64,000 nt of DNA from Neokomagataea anthophila (GCF_018122595.1 NZ_JAGRQH010000009.1:21187-85186), one strand, 5' to 3'. Numbered from the stretch's first letter, positions 1 through 7,896 are shown. Made by a program: numbers and translations. The notes: generated by a model from the letters alone, not told the origin.

Positions 1-35
1 AAAACTTTTTTTTCCTTGAAGACGTTGAAGCTTTA

Positions 36-76
36 CGTCCTCCTTCTGTGAAGGAAGACGGATCACCCCCTTTTTT
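36..76 (+). terminator. Rho-independent terminator of an upstream gene outside the window
   Basis: An 11-bp stem with one mismatch (arms at 36-46 and 50-60, 3-nt loop) is followed by a run of six T at 71-76. It probably ends transcription entering from the left and isolates the regulator gene that starts at 99. Confidence 0.5.
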
Positions 77-98
77 GTGATTTCCGTGAGAGAAACAT

Positions 99-530
99 AT
101 GACCGATACCATCACGTCTCCCGACCCCAAGCTGCTTCTTGCACACACAACAACCATTATCGCCGCCCAAGCCGGACATGGTGGGGTCACAACCGAGCAA
201 CTGCCGACACTCATCCAACAAGTCTATACGGCATTGGCGACAGCTCAGAGCGTTACGCAGCCCGAAACAAAGGCCGAGCAACCCGTCCCCGCCGTGCCGG
301 TCAAACGCTCTGTCTTCCCCGATTATATTATCTGTCTCGAAGACGGCAAAAAGCTCAAAATGCTCAAGCGCCACCTCAAAACCGCGTATAATATGACCCC
401 AGAAGAGTACCGCGCACGCTGGGGTCTGCCAGGCGATTACCCACTCGTGGCTCCCAATTACGCCAAGCGGCGCTCAGCACTCGCCAAAGAAATCGGCCTC
501 GGCAGCACGGTGAAAGCCACAACGCGCTAA
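99..530 (+). CDS. Ros/MucR family transcriptional regulator
   Basis: A 143-aa protein whose C-terminal half (about residues 70-140) matches the Ros/MucR core: a short zinc-finger-like unit, then TPEEYRARWGLPGDYPLVAP and a basic tail. These proteins are cytoplasmic DNA-binding regulators of exopolysaccharide, motility and virulence or symbiosis genes. The usual ligand set C-C-H-H appears here as C79, D82, H92 and Y97, so zinc binding may be altered; zinc-free relatives are known in this family. The N-terminal 70 residues are variable linker. The ATG at 99 follows a GTGAGAG-like purine stretch. The gene stands alone between two hairpins and converges on the next minus-strand gene. The family call is firm; the regulon is unknown. 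Confidence 0.9.
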   Translation: MTDTITSPDPKLLLAHTTTIIAAQAGHGGVTTEQLPTLIQQVYTALATAQSVTQPETKAEQPVPAVPVKRSVFPDYIICLEDGKKLKMLKRHLKTAYNMTPEEYRARWGLPGDYPLVAPNYAKRRSALAKEIGLGSTVKATTR

Positions 531-571
531 AGACAAGCGGCTTTCACCCCTCTTTTCGCCCGAAGGAGACT

Positions 572-597
572 GAGTTTTTCCGGTATCGGAAAAACTC
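572..597. terminator. Hairpin between convergent genes
   Basis: Perfect 11-bp arms (GAGTTTTTCCG and its complement) with a 4-nt loop lie between the end of the MucR-like gene (530) and the end of the minus-strand gene at 629. Each arm carries a run of A or T, so it could serve as a terminator in both directions. Confidence 0.55.
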
Positions 598-628
598 ATC
601 CTCTCCCGTTCCAACCCGCTCTCTGCAC

Positions 629-880
629 TCAGTGCATCACATGCAAGAGTAACCGAGACGCGTCTTTGCGGATCTGTTGGCGTGTACGGTGCAACTTGGC
701 ATAATACGCTTCTGGCAAACTTGGATGACATCCATCCTCTTCCAAACTATGGGCATGTCGCAAACACTGGCGCACCTGCCCGATACGGGCATTGCGCGCT
801 AATGTTTTACGCAGCGCGCAGACGCGCATAGCCGCGCTAGAATGATCGATACCGTCCACGGGTCGAGTACCGTATGACAT
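629..880 (-). CDS. Hypothetical basic protein, 83 aa
   Basis: An 83-aa protein rich in Arg and His with no recognised domain. The middle (RVCALRKTLARNARIGQVRQ) looks helical and amphipathic. The ATG is preceded on the minus strand by AAGGAT about 7 nt upstream, a credible ribosome binding site, which favours a real gene. It converges on the MucR-like gene with a hairpin between the two stops. Function unknown; it could be a small nucleic-acid-binding protein, but that is only composition-based inference. Confidence 0.5.
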   Translation of the reverse strand: MSYGTRPVDGIDHSSAAMRVCALRKTLARNARIGQVRQCLRHAHSLEEDGCHPSLPEAYYAKLHRTRQQIRKDASRLLLHVMH

Positions 881-905
881 CGTCTTTATCCTTATTGAAG
901 ATGTT

Positions 906-1079
906 ATGAAGCTGTGGCACCGCGCTTTGGCGTGTGCCTTACTGTGGTGCTGGACGGCGTTTTACGGGCTGTGTGCGCTGGATGTAACACAGCCATCCTT
1001 GGTGCTGATAACGGGCTTTACGCTTTTTCTGATACACAGCACCGTGTTCATCACCCGCAAAACAAAACCAGTCCTCTAA
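906..1079 (+). CDS. Small two-helix membrane protein, 57 aa
   Basis: This 57-codon frame encodes a short basic N-terminus (MKLWHRA), a hydrophobic segment ending near FYGLCAL, a short VTQP turn, a second hydrophobic segment (LVLITGFTLFLIHSTVFI) and a basic tail RKTKPVL. That is the pattern of a two-helix inner-membrane miniprotein with both ends in the cytoplasm. GAAG lies 5 nt before the ATG. A minus-strand frame (939-1163) with its own ribosome binding site overlaps it, so only one may be real. Similar tiny membrane proteins are common on conjugative plasmids; no function is assigned. Confidence 0.4.
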   Translation: MKLWHRALACALLWCWTAFYGLCALDVTQPSLVLITGFTLFLIHSTVFITRKTKPVL

Positions 1080-1163
1080 CGCCAAATCGTCGAAGAGCAG
1101 CGTGTCTGGGCCAAAGAGACGTTGGACATGCGCGCGGTGTTGCGCGCGTCGGTCTTGGGTCAT
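939..1163 (-). CDS. Hypothetical protein, 74 aa (competes with the plus-strand frame)
   Basis: A minus-strand frame starts MTQDRRAQHR, with AAAGGACGG placed well as a ribosome binding site; a longer start at 1190 lacks one. The protein is basic, with an acidic FDDLALEDWFCFAGDE patch in the middle and no recognised domain. It lies in the same direction as the 629-880 gene and could be co-transcribed with it. It fully overlaps the plus-strand membrane-protein frame, so at most one of the two is likely to be translated. Confidence 0.35.
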   Translation of the reverse strand: MTQDRRAQHRAHVQRLFGPDTLLFDDLALEDWFCFAGDEHGAVYQKKRKARYQHQGWLCYIQRTQPVKRRPAPQ

Positions 1164-1280
1164 AACCCGTCCTTTACGGAGAGCGACCAAACACGAACAA
1201 GCACATAAGCTATTGTTTTTATTGACTTATTTTTCTGGGCGGCGTAATGTGTGTCACACCACCACATCAGGAGGCCGCTC

Positions 1281-1766
1281 ATGACCGCATCACATACAGG
1301 CGCGATAATTATCCGCTTTCCATGGGAGAGACGCAGCCCACTCACACTTGATGGCGTGTACAGTGTGCTGTCCTCTTATGACGCATTGCACCACTGGGCG
1401 GAGTTTCGGGAGGTCGCTGGACCGCGCGATGAAGCGGTCTTACAGGCGCAGGGCAGCGCCATGATGCAGCCCATCATGGCCAAAGCCGAACAACAGGCCC
1501 CGTTTATGACGCCGCAAGCCTTGCTCTATGATGTGCAAAAGCGCAGCCTTGCGCGGGCCCTCAAGCTCATCGCACGGGCAAACCGTTTTAAAGAGCGTGC
1601 AGAGGACCGTGAAGTCGAGGATCCGGATGGTCCACGGATTTATGAGGATTTAGCGGATTCACACAGAGCCTGCATTGTCGCATGGGAAAAAGCGCATATC
1701 CTCATCGGCCTGTGGCGTGCGCTTGCTGTGTTTGATCGTGTTTATTTTCAAGCCGTGTCTGCCTAG
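1281..1766 (+). CDS. Hypothetical protein, 161 aa
   Basis: A 161-aa soluble, largely helical protein with an acidic and basic charged middle (KERAEDREVEDPDGPRIYED) and a C-terminal helix rich in Trp, Ala and Leu. A perfect AGGAGG sits 6 nt before the ATG at 1281, which decides this start over an upstream in-frame ATG at 1251. No family was recognised. It stands alone on the plus strand and converges on the outer-membrane protein gene. Its high GC and codon use match the backbone. Confidence 0.65.
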   Translation: MTASHTGAIIIRFPWERRSPLTLDGVYSVLSSYDALHHWAEFREVAGPRDEAVLQAQGSAMMQPIMAKAEQQAPFMTPQALLYDVQKRSLARALKLIARANRFKERAEDREVEDPDGPRIYEDLADSHRACIVAWEKAHILIGLWRALAVFDRVYFQAVSA

Positions 1767-1781
1767 CACACACGGCGGAAA

Positions 1782-1812
1782 CTGCGGCACGTCATGAGAG
1801 GACACGCCGCAG
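1782..1812. terminator. GC-rich hairpin between convergent genes
   Basis: Seven-bp arms CTGCGGC and GCCGCAG (1782-1788 and 1806-1812) enclose a 17-nt loop between the stops of the 1281-1766 gene and the outer-membrane protein gene. A shared terminator is plausible, but there is no T tract. Confidence 0.35.
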
Positions 1813-1822
1813 ACGGTACTTC

Positions 1823-2503
1823 TTAGAAACGATAACCAAGAGAGAACGCGATCACCGGATAGAACTTGGTGTAACGCATCGCCTTATGAATATCCTTCAT
1901 ATAGTGGTCCATATCGCTGTGGAACTGTGCCGTTTGCGCTGCAAGCCCCGTACCGCCATAGGTCAAACGGCCCGTGCCTTGATACAGCGCCCCAAAATCG
2001 CTCGAAAACACAAAATGTCCCCCAAAGGCATGGCTATACCCAAACCCAACATAAGGGGTCACACGGTTCCATTTCACCCGTGCATTGAGTTGCCCAACCT
2101 GCTGGGGCGTATAATAGTTATTGCCAATATACACGACATCCTGCGGGGATGCCGTTGCGTTGAGTTGGTTCAGATTGGCTTTCAGACCCGCAGAAATACG
2201 CAGTCCTGAGCCGAACGGATACAGATCTGCAATCGCACCAACACTGCGCCATTTGGCACTGGCCCGGAAGTTATCGATGTCCCGATAGGTGAAATTGTGG
2301 CTGATCCCGAAAAAATCCCCTTCGGCGCGAACCCCCACCAGGGCATGACCCGGATGGTAGCCAATCACCGGACCGATCCCCAAAGTGCCCACATTCGCAC
2401 CAACCTCAATCCCCGAGATGATCGGCACGTGTGGTGTCACCTGTGCTGAAGCAACACCCATGGTTGAAAGCACAGAAAGCGCGGCAAGAAAAAATCGTTT
2501 CAT
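1823..2503 (-). CDS. Outer-membrane beta-barrel protein
   Basis: A 226-aa protein with a clear Sec signal peptide (basic MKR, hydrophobic FFLAALSVLSTMG, cleavage near VASA-Q at residues 20-21). Alternating polar and hydrophobic strands follow with many Gly and aromatic residues (PYVGFGYSHAFGG, FYPVIAFSLGYRF), and the protein ends in the terminal Phe typical of porin-like barrels. It should fold as an 8-stranded barrel in the outer membrane, like OmpA/Opa-type small barrels. The role is unknown: surface binding, permeability or, on a plasmid, mating-pair or phage-surface effects. It is followed upstream by a strong hairpin belonging to the neighbouring gene, so it is probably monocistronic. 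Confidence 0.75.
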   Translation of the reverse strand: MKRFFLAALSVLSTMGVASAQVTPHVPIISGIEVGANVGTLGIGPVIGYHPGHALVGVRAEGDFFGISHNFTYRDIDNFRASAKWRSVGAIADLYPFGSGLRISAGLKANLNQLNATASPQDVVYIGNNYYTPQQVGQLNARVKWNRVTPYVGFGYSHAFGGHFVFSSDFGALYQGTGRLTYGGTGLAAQTAQFHSDMDHYMKDIHKAMRYTKFYPVIAFSLGYRF

Positions 2504-2529
2504 GGTAATATCCTAGAATAAAAAATGTT

Positions 2530-2552
2530 CTGTGCCGTATAATACGGCACAG
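2530..2552 (-). terminator. Rho-independent terminator of the 2560-2727 gene
   Basis: Perfect 11-bp arms (CTGTGCCGTAT and complement) are followed on the minus strand by AACATTTTTTATT. It sits 8 nt past the stop of the small membrane-protein gene. Confidence 0.7.
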
Positions 2553-2559
2553 GACTTAA

Positions 2560-2727
2560 TCAGTGATGAACAGAAACGACGGATTTAGTGCGTTTCGTGT
2601 CGTGATGACCGTCAAGGAGCGTCGGAAGACATAAAATCCCGAACACCATGACCACAAAGGCACAGGGTCCAAGGATTAAACCGGCGAGGTCGCGAAGATC
2701 GTGTTTGCTCAGCGTATGATGACGCAT
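2560..2727 (-). CDS. Small membrane protein, 55 aa
   Basis: A short protein beginning MRHHTLSKHDLRD, with one strong hydrophobic helix (LAGLILGPCAFVVMVFGILCLPTLL) and a polar His-, Lys- and Thr-rich tail. The ATG at 2727 has GGAG 9 nt upstream; an in-frame ATG at 2742 has no such site. It is a single-pass inner-membrane miniprotein of unknown function. The repeat hairpin module A lies directly upstream of its start, and an intrinsic terminator lies directly after it. Confidence 0.55.
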   Translation of the reverse strand: MRHHTLSKHDLRDLAGLILGPCAFVVMVFGILCLPTLLDGHHDTKRTKSVVSVHH

Positions 2728-2794
2728 GGGTGGTTTCTCCATTCTGTCACCGGCTGTTGCGTTCTTTTCTCTCCCGTGACCCTTTCCACGCAAG

Positions 2795-2985
2795 CGCAGC
2801 GCGGGTCTGAGGGCACAGGCGCCGTGTAACGGCGGGATTTTCACGACCCGCAGCGCAGCGAGGACACGGGAAAACCCACCCTTTGCCCTCAGACCCGCGC
2901 TGTGCTGCGCCCCTTCCTGTCTTTCCTTTCCTCTTGTCTCGTCTTCCCTTTTCCTCCCCCCCCCCTTTTTTTATTCCCCCGCATC
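2795..2985. repeat. Intergenic hairpin module, copy A
   Basis: The outer arms pair perfectly over 18 bp (2798-2815 with 2884-2901). Between them lie a small hairpin around CGCCGTGTAACGGCG and the sub-motif CCGCAGCGCAGCGAGGACAC, shared with copies C and E. On the plus strand a strongly pyrimidine-rich tract (2905-2985) follows; on the coding minus strand this is a purine tract preceding the hairpin. The module lies immediately upstream of the 2727 start. Confidence 0.75.
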
Positions 2986-3003
2986 TGCGGCGAACCGGGG
3001 CAC

Positions 3004-3228
3004 TCACGCGCAGGAGGACAATACTCGGGGACACAGATCAGGCCGCTTGTCGTGCAACCACTGCGCAAGATCAGAACGGTCTGGACGGCGGACACACCGC
3101 AACACGCGCGCCACATCGTCAGCACGCAGAGCGTGTACGGTCGGGGCGACGGTCGATACCGCCGCCTGCCACACCGCATCATCATCGGGATTCGTATCGG
3201 CCATACCTTTTAAAAACGTTATGCCCAT
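3004..3228 (-). CDS. Hypothetical protein, 74 aa
   Basis: A small, mixed-charge protein (MGITFLKGMADTNPDDD...) with no recognised domain; the middle ADDVARVLRCVRRPDRSD looks helical. The ATG at 3228 has AAGG 8 nt upstream and overlaps the last codons of the upstream gene (stop at 3219-3221), which suggests translational coupling. An internal ATG at 3204 is an alternative start. It belongs to the minus-strand backbone series. Confidence 0.5.
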   Translation of the reverse strand: MGITFLKGMADTNPDDDAVWQAAVSTVAPTVHALRADDVARVLRCVRRPDRSDLAQWLHDKRPDLCPRVLSSCA

Positions 3229-3659
3229 CGTTTTTGCCTTATATGGCGCGTAAGACGCAGGCAGAAAGCCTGCCAGACTGGCACACAAGGCTTCGCGGTT
3301 TTGTCCTCGTCTTCTTCCACCAACTCATAAGGCGTTAGTGTCAAAAGACCCGTCCAAGGATGGCGGTAACACAGCATGGGCACGTCATTGACCCGCCCAT
3401 GCTGTCCTGAGCGTTTGGCGCGAGCGATCTCTGAGGCGCGTATCCGCGGCAAAGAATGCCGCTGTCGGAAGTGGTTCAGCGCGTCTTGTTCATCTTTAAA
3501 CGGGCCATGCCATGCTTGCGCGGCATGGGGAGCGTAGAATGTTGTCACACGCAAGAACACCTCATGCGCTGCTGTGACCACCAGTTCCAAGATATGGCCA
3601 TCACAGCGTTCGGTTTTGCGGAGCCCTTGCGGGGTTGATGCATTATCCATGGGGATCAT
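3219..3659 (-). CDS. Hypothetical protein, paralogue of the 8070-8429 product
   Basis: About 146 aa. Its core aligns by eye with the protein encoded at 8070-8429: both have LE/VE-V-V-T, an LRT/LRV-T-x-x-Y strand, WHGP followed by F or Y, an acidic helix, and W-T-G near the end. This copy carries an extra C-terminal Arg- and Lys-rich extension. No named family was recognised. The start is uncertain: ATG codons lie at 3659 and 3650 and neither has a strong ribosome binding site. The next gene overlaps its stop. Confidence 0.6.
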   Translation of the reverse strand: MIPMDNASTPQGLRKTERCDGHILELVVTAAHEVFLRVTTFYAPHAAQAWHGPFKDEQDALNHFRQRHSLPRIRASEIARAKRSGQHGRVNDVPMLCYRHPWTGLLTLTPYELVEEDEDKTAKPCVPVWQAFCLRLTRHIRQKRWA

Positions 3660-3735
3660 CCTGTCGGGAGGCGCACAGAGCGCCTTCGCCATCACACATC
3701 GCTGCGCCCTCGTTCAGGAGAGAGCGCAAACACAC

Positions 3736-4395
3736 TCAGAAAACGTACTGCACACCACCAAACACCGTGCTCCACGGTGTGTCGGTCGTGCTGTGACAAT
3801 CGGACAGATGGTTATATGAGCCGGTTTTGAAGCGCTGCGTGATAGCTTTAACCAACTCATCCTGCGCTTCGCCCTCATAGGACACAGTGACATAGCCATA
3901 GCTTTGCTTGCGGATCCGAAATTTGGCGTTCGGAAATGCGGCCTTCAGCAAAATCCGCATATTTTTGCCCGCTAAAACACCTGACCTATCATCGCCTTGA
4001 TGCAGATGGGCGTAATCCGGGTTCACCCGCAATGCAGCGACCTCAGCGGCAAAGCGGTCTTTTCGTTCACGCTCAGCGTGTTCTTTCGCAAGGCGGAGTT
4101 GTTCGGCTTTTTCGAGCATGACCTGACGGCTGGCCGCATCCACTAAGGGACGATCATCATGGATCGTCCATTGACATCCAAGTAAAATGGCTTCCGGTAA
4201 ACGGCGCGACAAGCTGCCATCATAGAACACGATGTCATAAAAGGCCGATCCACCCGTCACCATGGCCCCCGACAACACGCGGCGGACGCTCTGTGGTGAT
4301 GGCGTCCCATGAACAGCGTAGACGACACCCAAACCGCGATTATACAGCGTCGTGCTCACCGTGGTTCCAGCGACGATAACAGGAGTATCCGACAT
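3736..4395 (-). CDS. LPD29-like domain protein
   Basis: A 219-aa protein. The N-terminal part (1-90) is beta-rich. A charged coiled-coil (about 95-120, EKAEQLRLAKEHAERERKDR) leads into a C-terminal domain (about 140-215) with KNMRILLKAAFPNAKFRIRK, a GYVTVSYEG strand and FKTGSYNHLSD. That pattern resembles the large polyvalent protein-associated domain LPD29 found in proteins of conjugative plasmids and phages, often near antirestriction genes. The biochemical role of LPD29 is not established. The ATG at 4395 has GAAGAGGAAAG just upstream. Repeat module B lies in its leader. The context (ParB-like, DarB-like neighbours) fits an invading-DNA establishment region. Confidence 0.65.
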   Translation of the reverse strand: MSDTPVIVAGTTVSTTLYNRGLGVVYAVHGTPSPQSVRRVLSGAMVTGGSAFYDIVFYDGSLSRRLPEAILLGCQWTIHDDRPLVDAASRQVMLEKAEQLRLAKEHAERERKDRFAAEVAALRVNPDYAHLHQGDDRSGVLAGKNMRILLKAAFPNAKFRIRKQSYGYVTVSYEGEAQDELVKAITQRFKTGSYNHLSDCHSTTDTPWSTVFGGVQYVF

Positions 4396-4437
4396 GGTCT
4401 TTCCTCTTCAGGTTTTTGCTTTTGACCTGATCTGAGG

Positions 4438-4594
4438 GCCCTGCGCCGCGCCTCGGGGCAAAGGCGGCGCGTGCGCCGGCACCGCAGGCATCAGCCGAGG
4501 AGCCACCCTTTGCGGCGAGGCGCGGCGCAGGGCACGTCCCCCCTCCCTACCTGTTGTTTCTGTTTGTCTTCTTCCTTTTCCCTTATCTTTTGCT
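4438..4594. repeat. Intergenic hairpin module, copy B
   Basis: The arms at 4438-4463 and 4508-4533 pair at 24 of 26 positions. A small inner hairpin (GGCGCGTGCGCC) sits in the loop. A pyrimidine-rich tract follows at 4534-4594 on the plus strand, up to the stop of the next minus-strand gene. The arm sequence differs from copies A, C, D and E while the pairing is kept. Confidence 0.75.
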
Positions 4595-5221
4595 TTACGC
4601 GGCCGCTCCCACCGTTTCAGGCGGTGTGAGCTGTAAAACCATCAGAGTTTCTTGCTGTGTCAGGCACTCGAAGAGCGCCAAAGGCGCCGAGAAATCGACC
4701 TCCTCAAGATTAGGATCTTTCGCGCGGTCAGACTGCTCCAACACCAACGCATCTCGCGCAGCAGAGACGACATGCGGGTCTAGTCTGCACACCACATCGG
4801 GGTCTTCCACTAACGTTTCGGACCACTGTGTGAGATTAAGCGTGTGCATGATCTCACCTGTGGCCAAATCCATCAGGCATAACCCGCCACCAAACCCATC
4901 AGGACGGGCGCTTGAGCACGTCTCACTCCAACGTGCCACCCAACGCTGCGGGGCACACCATCCTTGGCGGGCGCAATGCTGCACAAACGCAAGAGCCGCA
5001 TCGATGTTATTGGCACCATCATCGGATAAACGCGCCCAGACATACGGGCTGTCTTGTCGTTCAATCGGCTCCAAAGCGCAATAATACGGCTCATCGGCCC
5101 CCGGTTCATCACACTCAAAGCGCAGATTATGGTCGATTTGATAAAAAGTAGCGTTCTCCAGTGACGCCTGATCTTTAAACGGCAGATCAACCGCAAATTT
5201 GGTAAAATAATCGGCCATCAT
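4595..5221 (-). CDS. Hypothetical acidic protein, 208 aa
   Basis: It starts MMADYFTKFAVDLPF. The protein is acidic and soluble, with an ATG-ATG start preceded by GAGG. The N-terminal 80 residues (FAVDLPFKD..., SPYVWARLSDDGANNIDAALAFVQHC) look like an alpha/beta domain; no catalytic motif is evident. Plasmid-borne proteins opening with a similar ADYFT-x-F segment are usually left hypothetical, and no function is claimed here. It lies upstream of the LPD29-like gene, separated by repeat module B. Confidence 0.6.
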   Translation of the reverse strand: MMADYFTKFAVDLPFKDQASLENATFYQIDHNLRFECDEPGADEPYYCALEPIERQDSPYVWARLSDDGANNIDAALAFVQHCARQGWCAPQRWVARWSETCSSARPDGFGGGLCLMDLATGEIMHTLNLTQWSETLVEDPDVVCRLDPHVVSAARDALVLEQSDRAKDPNLEEVDFSAPLALFECLTQQETLMVLQLTPPETVGAAA

Positions 5222-5521
5222 GGACCTCAACTTTCTTTGATTATCGCGTGTTATATGATTATCCCTGAAAGAAATGATTCACTTTTTCAGGGCACTGTGC
5301 TGTGCGAGGTTATGAGGCCGATGGTCGTTCGACCAACGCGTCTCATGTTGAGCAAAGCTTCTGTTCTTTTTTGCAAAAAAGAACCAAAAAACTCTTGTTT
5401 ATAAGGGGAGTGCGTGTGCGGCACAGACGACGCCAAACGATCAGACGTCTTTTTGCTTCTTTTTCTTCCAGAAAAAGAAGACCCTCGGCCCCGCCCACAG
5501 CACTGTCTCGCGTGAGAGGGG
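5222..5521. other. 300-nt intergenic gap with two palindromes
   Basis: The gap holds a perfect 22-bp palindrome at 5363-5384 (half GTTCTTTTTTG) and a perfect 10-bp-arm hairpin at 5456-5480 (CTTCTTTTTC, loop TTCCA). Both share a TTCTTTTT core. They may be a terminator pair for the ParB-like gene (stop at 5522) or protein-binding sites. No gene was seen in the gap. Confidence 0.5.
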
Positions 5522-7429
5522 TTAGACCGTTACGATCTCAAAACGATCACCCATTACCGCTTTCATCGCTGCCAACGCCCCCGGGACAAACGGGATCTGG
5601 TCATCGGCCTCTTGTAGCGCATCTGCGGCCTCATCCTCTGCCCCGCTCACGCACACAGCGTCCCCACCGTCTTCGTCGTCACACGCTTCGTCGTCACAGG
5701 GTGCCAGCGCGTCGTCAGGGTCCAGCGCATCTTCCTCCAGAATGTCTTCTGGAGCGCCTGTCTCAGATCCGCACACACCCGCGTCACGGGCCGCGCGCTC
5801 AGCGTCGGCGCGCAGCGCGTCGCTCCATGCTGTTTTCGTGGACGCAAAACGCGCCACCTCCGGCACCCAATACCCGCCGCCTACCGCGTTGAGGACGGCA
5901 GCACGGGTCGCTTTGCCCGTATCCTGTGGTTCGAGAGTCAAAGCTTCAGCAACCGCCGTAATCCCGGCCTTGCTATAGGCTTTCAGAAAATCCTCATGGG
6001 CCATATGCGGCATGACGCGATCAGCCTCGAACAGACAGCCCAGCAACAACGCGGCTTTGCCTGATCCAGAATGCGCGCTCACCTCGCAATTCATAAAGGA
6101 CGCCAGCACAGCGCCAACCTGCGCACGGATGATGGTTTCATCCCGCACCAGATCACCCTCGGGGAAAAGCGTTTTCACCGCTGTTTTAACAGTGGTGTCT
6201 TGTCTCCATGATGTGCCCTCATCCCTAATATGAACATTATCGGCGTTTAGCGCCAAGAGAAGTGCTGCAATCAAAGTCCACGGGTCTTGCGCGACACACT
6301 GGCTGCGAATGGCTTCACGCAAGGCCGCACTGCGATACGTGCCTATCATCGCATGGCCCTTTTTCGTTAGCTCTGGGCGGGTTTTGGGCGCGTCAGTGTC
6401 CGAGAGAGACGGATAACCGGTACGGCTGTGTTGCTCGGTAGGCGACACGTTATAAGCGCGTAGACGTTGCTCGATGATCGTCAAATCGCGCGGATTGAGG
6501 GCGTAGCCTACACAATCGCCGTCTTCAGATGGCTGCCAGCTCTGAACGAGACGATAGCCCTCGGGGGCTGTCGCATGCCCATAGTCATCAACCCCCAATG
6601 CGGGAATACCTTCGGCATCGCGCTGCGCGAGCCACGCTCTTTGCGCTGCTTCATACGCCTCACCATCCAGCGTGTAGCGGCTTTCCGCCCCTGCGGGTGC
6701 AAAGAGATCCTCGCGCCACACAACACCATGCTTCTGGGCCAATACCTCATCAAAACGGGCATCTTCAGCACGGTATTCCTGACATTCCAACGCACGCGCC
6801 ACCTGCCACCAACTCACGCTCTCATCGGGATCATCCGGGTTCAAACGGTACTGTGCCGGATCCTCGCCCTCTTCCACACTTTCGCTGAACAAATCACCCC
6901 AGATGTGAGCCTGCTCCTCCAACGAGGCCTGCGCGATAATTTTGCGCTGGCGTTGATCCGGGCCTCGCCCGATCTCAATGGCGTGCAAAATCGGTGGGTG
7001 CAAACGGGCCAGCAAGCATAAGCGTTTGAGATACGTCGGTGTGACCATCAGCGCGCTGCATAATTGCTGGTCGCTATAGCCCAACTCTTCACGCATCCGG
7101 CGCACACAACGCCACTGATCCGTCTCCGACATCCCTTCGCGGATCATATTCTCACTGACCGCTACCAAGACATCCTCCGCCCCTGTGGGGCGCACCATCA
7201 CATCAATGGCTTCCAAACCAGCATAAATCGCGGCATCCACGCGACGATGACCGGCCAATATCCTTAAGGTTCCATCAGGCATTTCGCGGACAACCGGCGG
7301 ATGGATAATCCCCACACGGGAAATATTCATGGCCAAGCGGCGACGGCTCTCTTGGGTAATCGCCGTTTTACGGGGGTTTTCAGGGTCGATCAGCAGATCT
7401 TTGGGATGAACGCGACGGATCTCGGTCAT
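5522..7429 (-). CDS. ParB/Srx-domain protein, 635 aa
   Basis: The N-terminal 200 residues form a ParB/Spo0J N-domain with the ENPRK start, GHRRVDAAIYAG motif (about 60-71) and an ENMIREGMSETDQ segment, followed by a KorB-like helix-turn-helix region (YSDQQLCSALMVTPTYLKRL). ParB N-domains bind and hydrolyse CTP and bind DNA. The remaining 400 residues are not part of standard ParB: a middle domain of unknown function and a very acidic tail (about 560-610). Such long ParB-like proteins are typical of establishment regions on conjugative elements and are distinct from the partition RepB at 17318. Roles in DNA processing or nuclease activity are inference. It is followed downstream on the same strand by hypothetical genes. 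Confidence 0.8.
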   Translation of the reverse strand: MTEIRRVHPKDLLIDPENPRKTAITQESRRRLAMNISRVGIIHPPVVREMPDGTLRILAGHRRVDAAIYAGLEAIDVMVRPTGAEDVLVAVSENMIREGMSETDQWRCVRRMREELGYSDQQLCSALMVTPTYLKRLCLLARLHPPILHAIEIGRGPDQRQRKIIAQASLEEQAHIWGDLFSESVEEGEDPAQYRLNPDDPDESVSWWQVARALECQEYRAEDARFDEVLAQKHGVVWREDLFAPAGAESRYTLDGEAYEAAQRAWLAQRDAEGIPALGVDDYGHATAPEGYRLVQSWQPSEDGDCVGYALNPRDLTIIEQRLRAYNVSPTEQHSRTGYPSLSDTDAPKTRPELTKKGHAMIGTYRSAALREAIRSQCVAQDPWTLIAALLLALNADNVHIRDEGTSWRQDTTVKTAVKTLFPEGDLVRDETIIRAQVGAVLASFMNCEVSAHSGSGKAALLLGCLFEADRVMPHMAHEDFLKAYSKAGITAVAEALTLEPQDTGKATRAAVLNAVGGGYWVPEVARFASTKTAWSDALRADAERAARDAGVCGSETGAPEDILEEDALDPDDALAPCDDEACDDEDGGDAVCVSGAEDEAADALQEADDQIPFVPGALAAMKAVMGDRFEIVTV

Positions 7430-7473
7430 AAGTGTAGCCTTTAAAGTAGAGGGGGGAGGAGCGTGTTCGCGCT

Positions 7474-7866
7474 TTAATCACGCCAGCTAGCTGGACGCGG
7501 GGTGATGTGGCGTCGGTAATGCTCCACGTTCAGATTTTGCGTTGTAACGTGTAAGGACATCGTCCCTGTCGCGTGCTGCGTATCCGTGGCAAACGATGGT
7601 TCTTGTTGTGCCAGCACCATCTTGAGCAGGGTCATGACCACAGGATGCACATGGACCAGCGCGGCATTGTCCGCTGACACCGGCATCATGGGCGTGCAGG
7701 ACGGCACAGGGGCCAGAGTGACCTCAGCATCAAGAAAATTGCCCTGCAGGGCCGTATACGTGACGTCGACCTTTTGAACGCCTAACGCTGTCAGGCTTGT
7801 GCAGAGATGCACTAACACAGCGCGCAAGCGTGTCTCGGTCGGGTTCAGAGGAATGGAAGTGTTCAT
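7474..7866 (-). CDS. Hypothetical protein, 130 aa
   Basis: It begins MNTSIPLNPTETRLRAVLVHL. A helix-strand-strand start (residues 8-45) is followed by a Pro- and Val-rich middle and a His-rich tail (EHYRRHITPRP). No family was recognised. The ATG at 7866 lies just downstream of repeat module C, with a weak AGAAGAG site. It is 45 nt upstream of the ParB-like start, so the two are probably co-transcribed. Confidence 0.55.
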   Translation of the reverse strand: MNTSIPLNPTETRLRAVLVHLCTSLTALGVQKVDVTYTALQGNFLDAEVTLAPVPSCTPMMPVSADNAALVHVHPVVMTLLKMVLAQQEPSFATDTQHATGTMSLHVTTQNLNVEHYRRHITPRPASWRD

Positions 7867-7896
7867 GGGGTCGTCTCTTCTTTTGTGACCCCTTCC

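Noticed and set aside
2889..3338. Several overlapping frames over hairpin module A and its pyrimidine tract
   Set aside because: They translate repeat and polypyrimidine DNA (Pro-, Phe-, Leu-rich or Arg-, Lys-, Gly-rich strings) and have no support.
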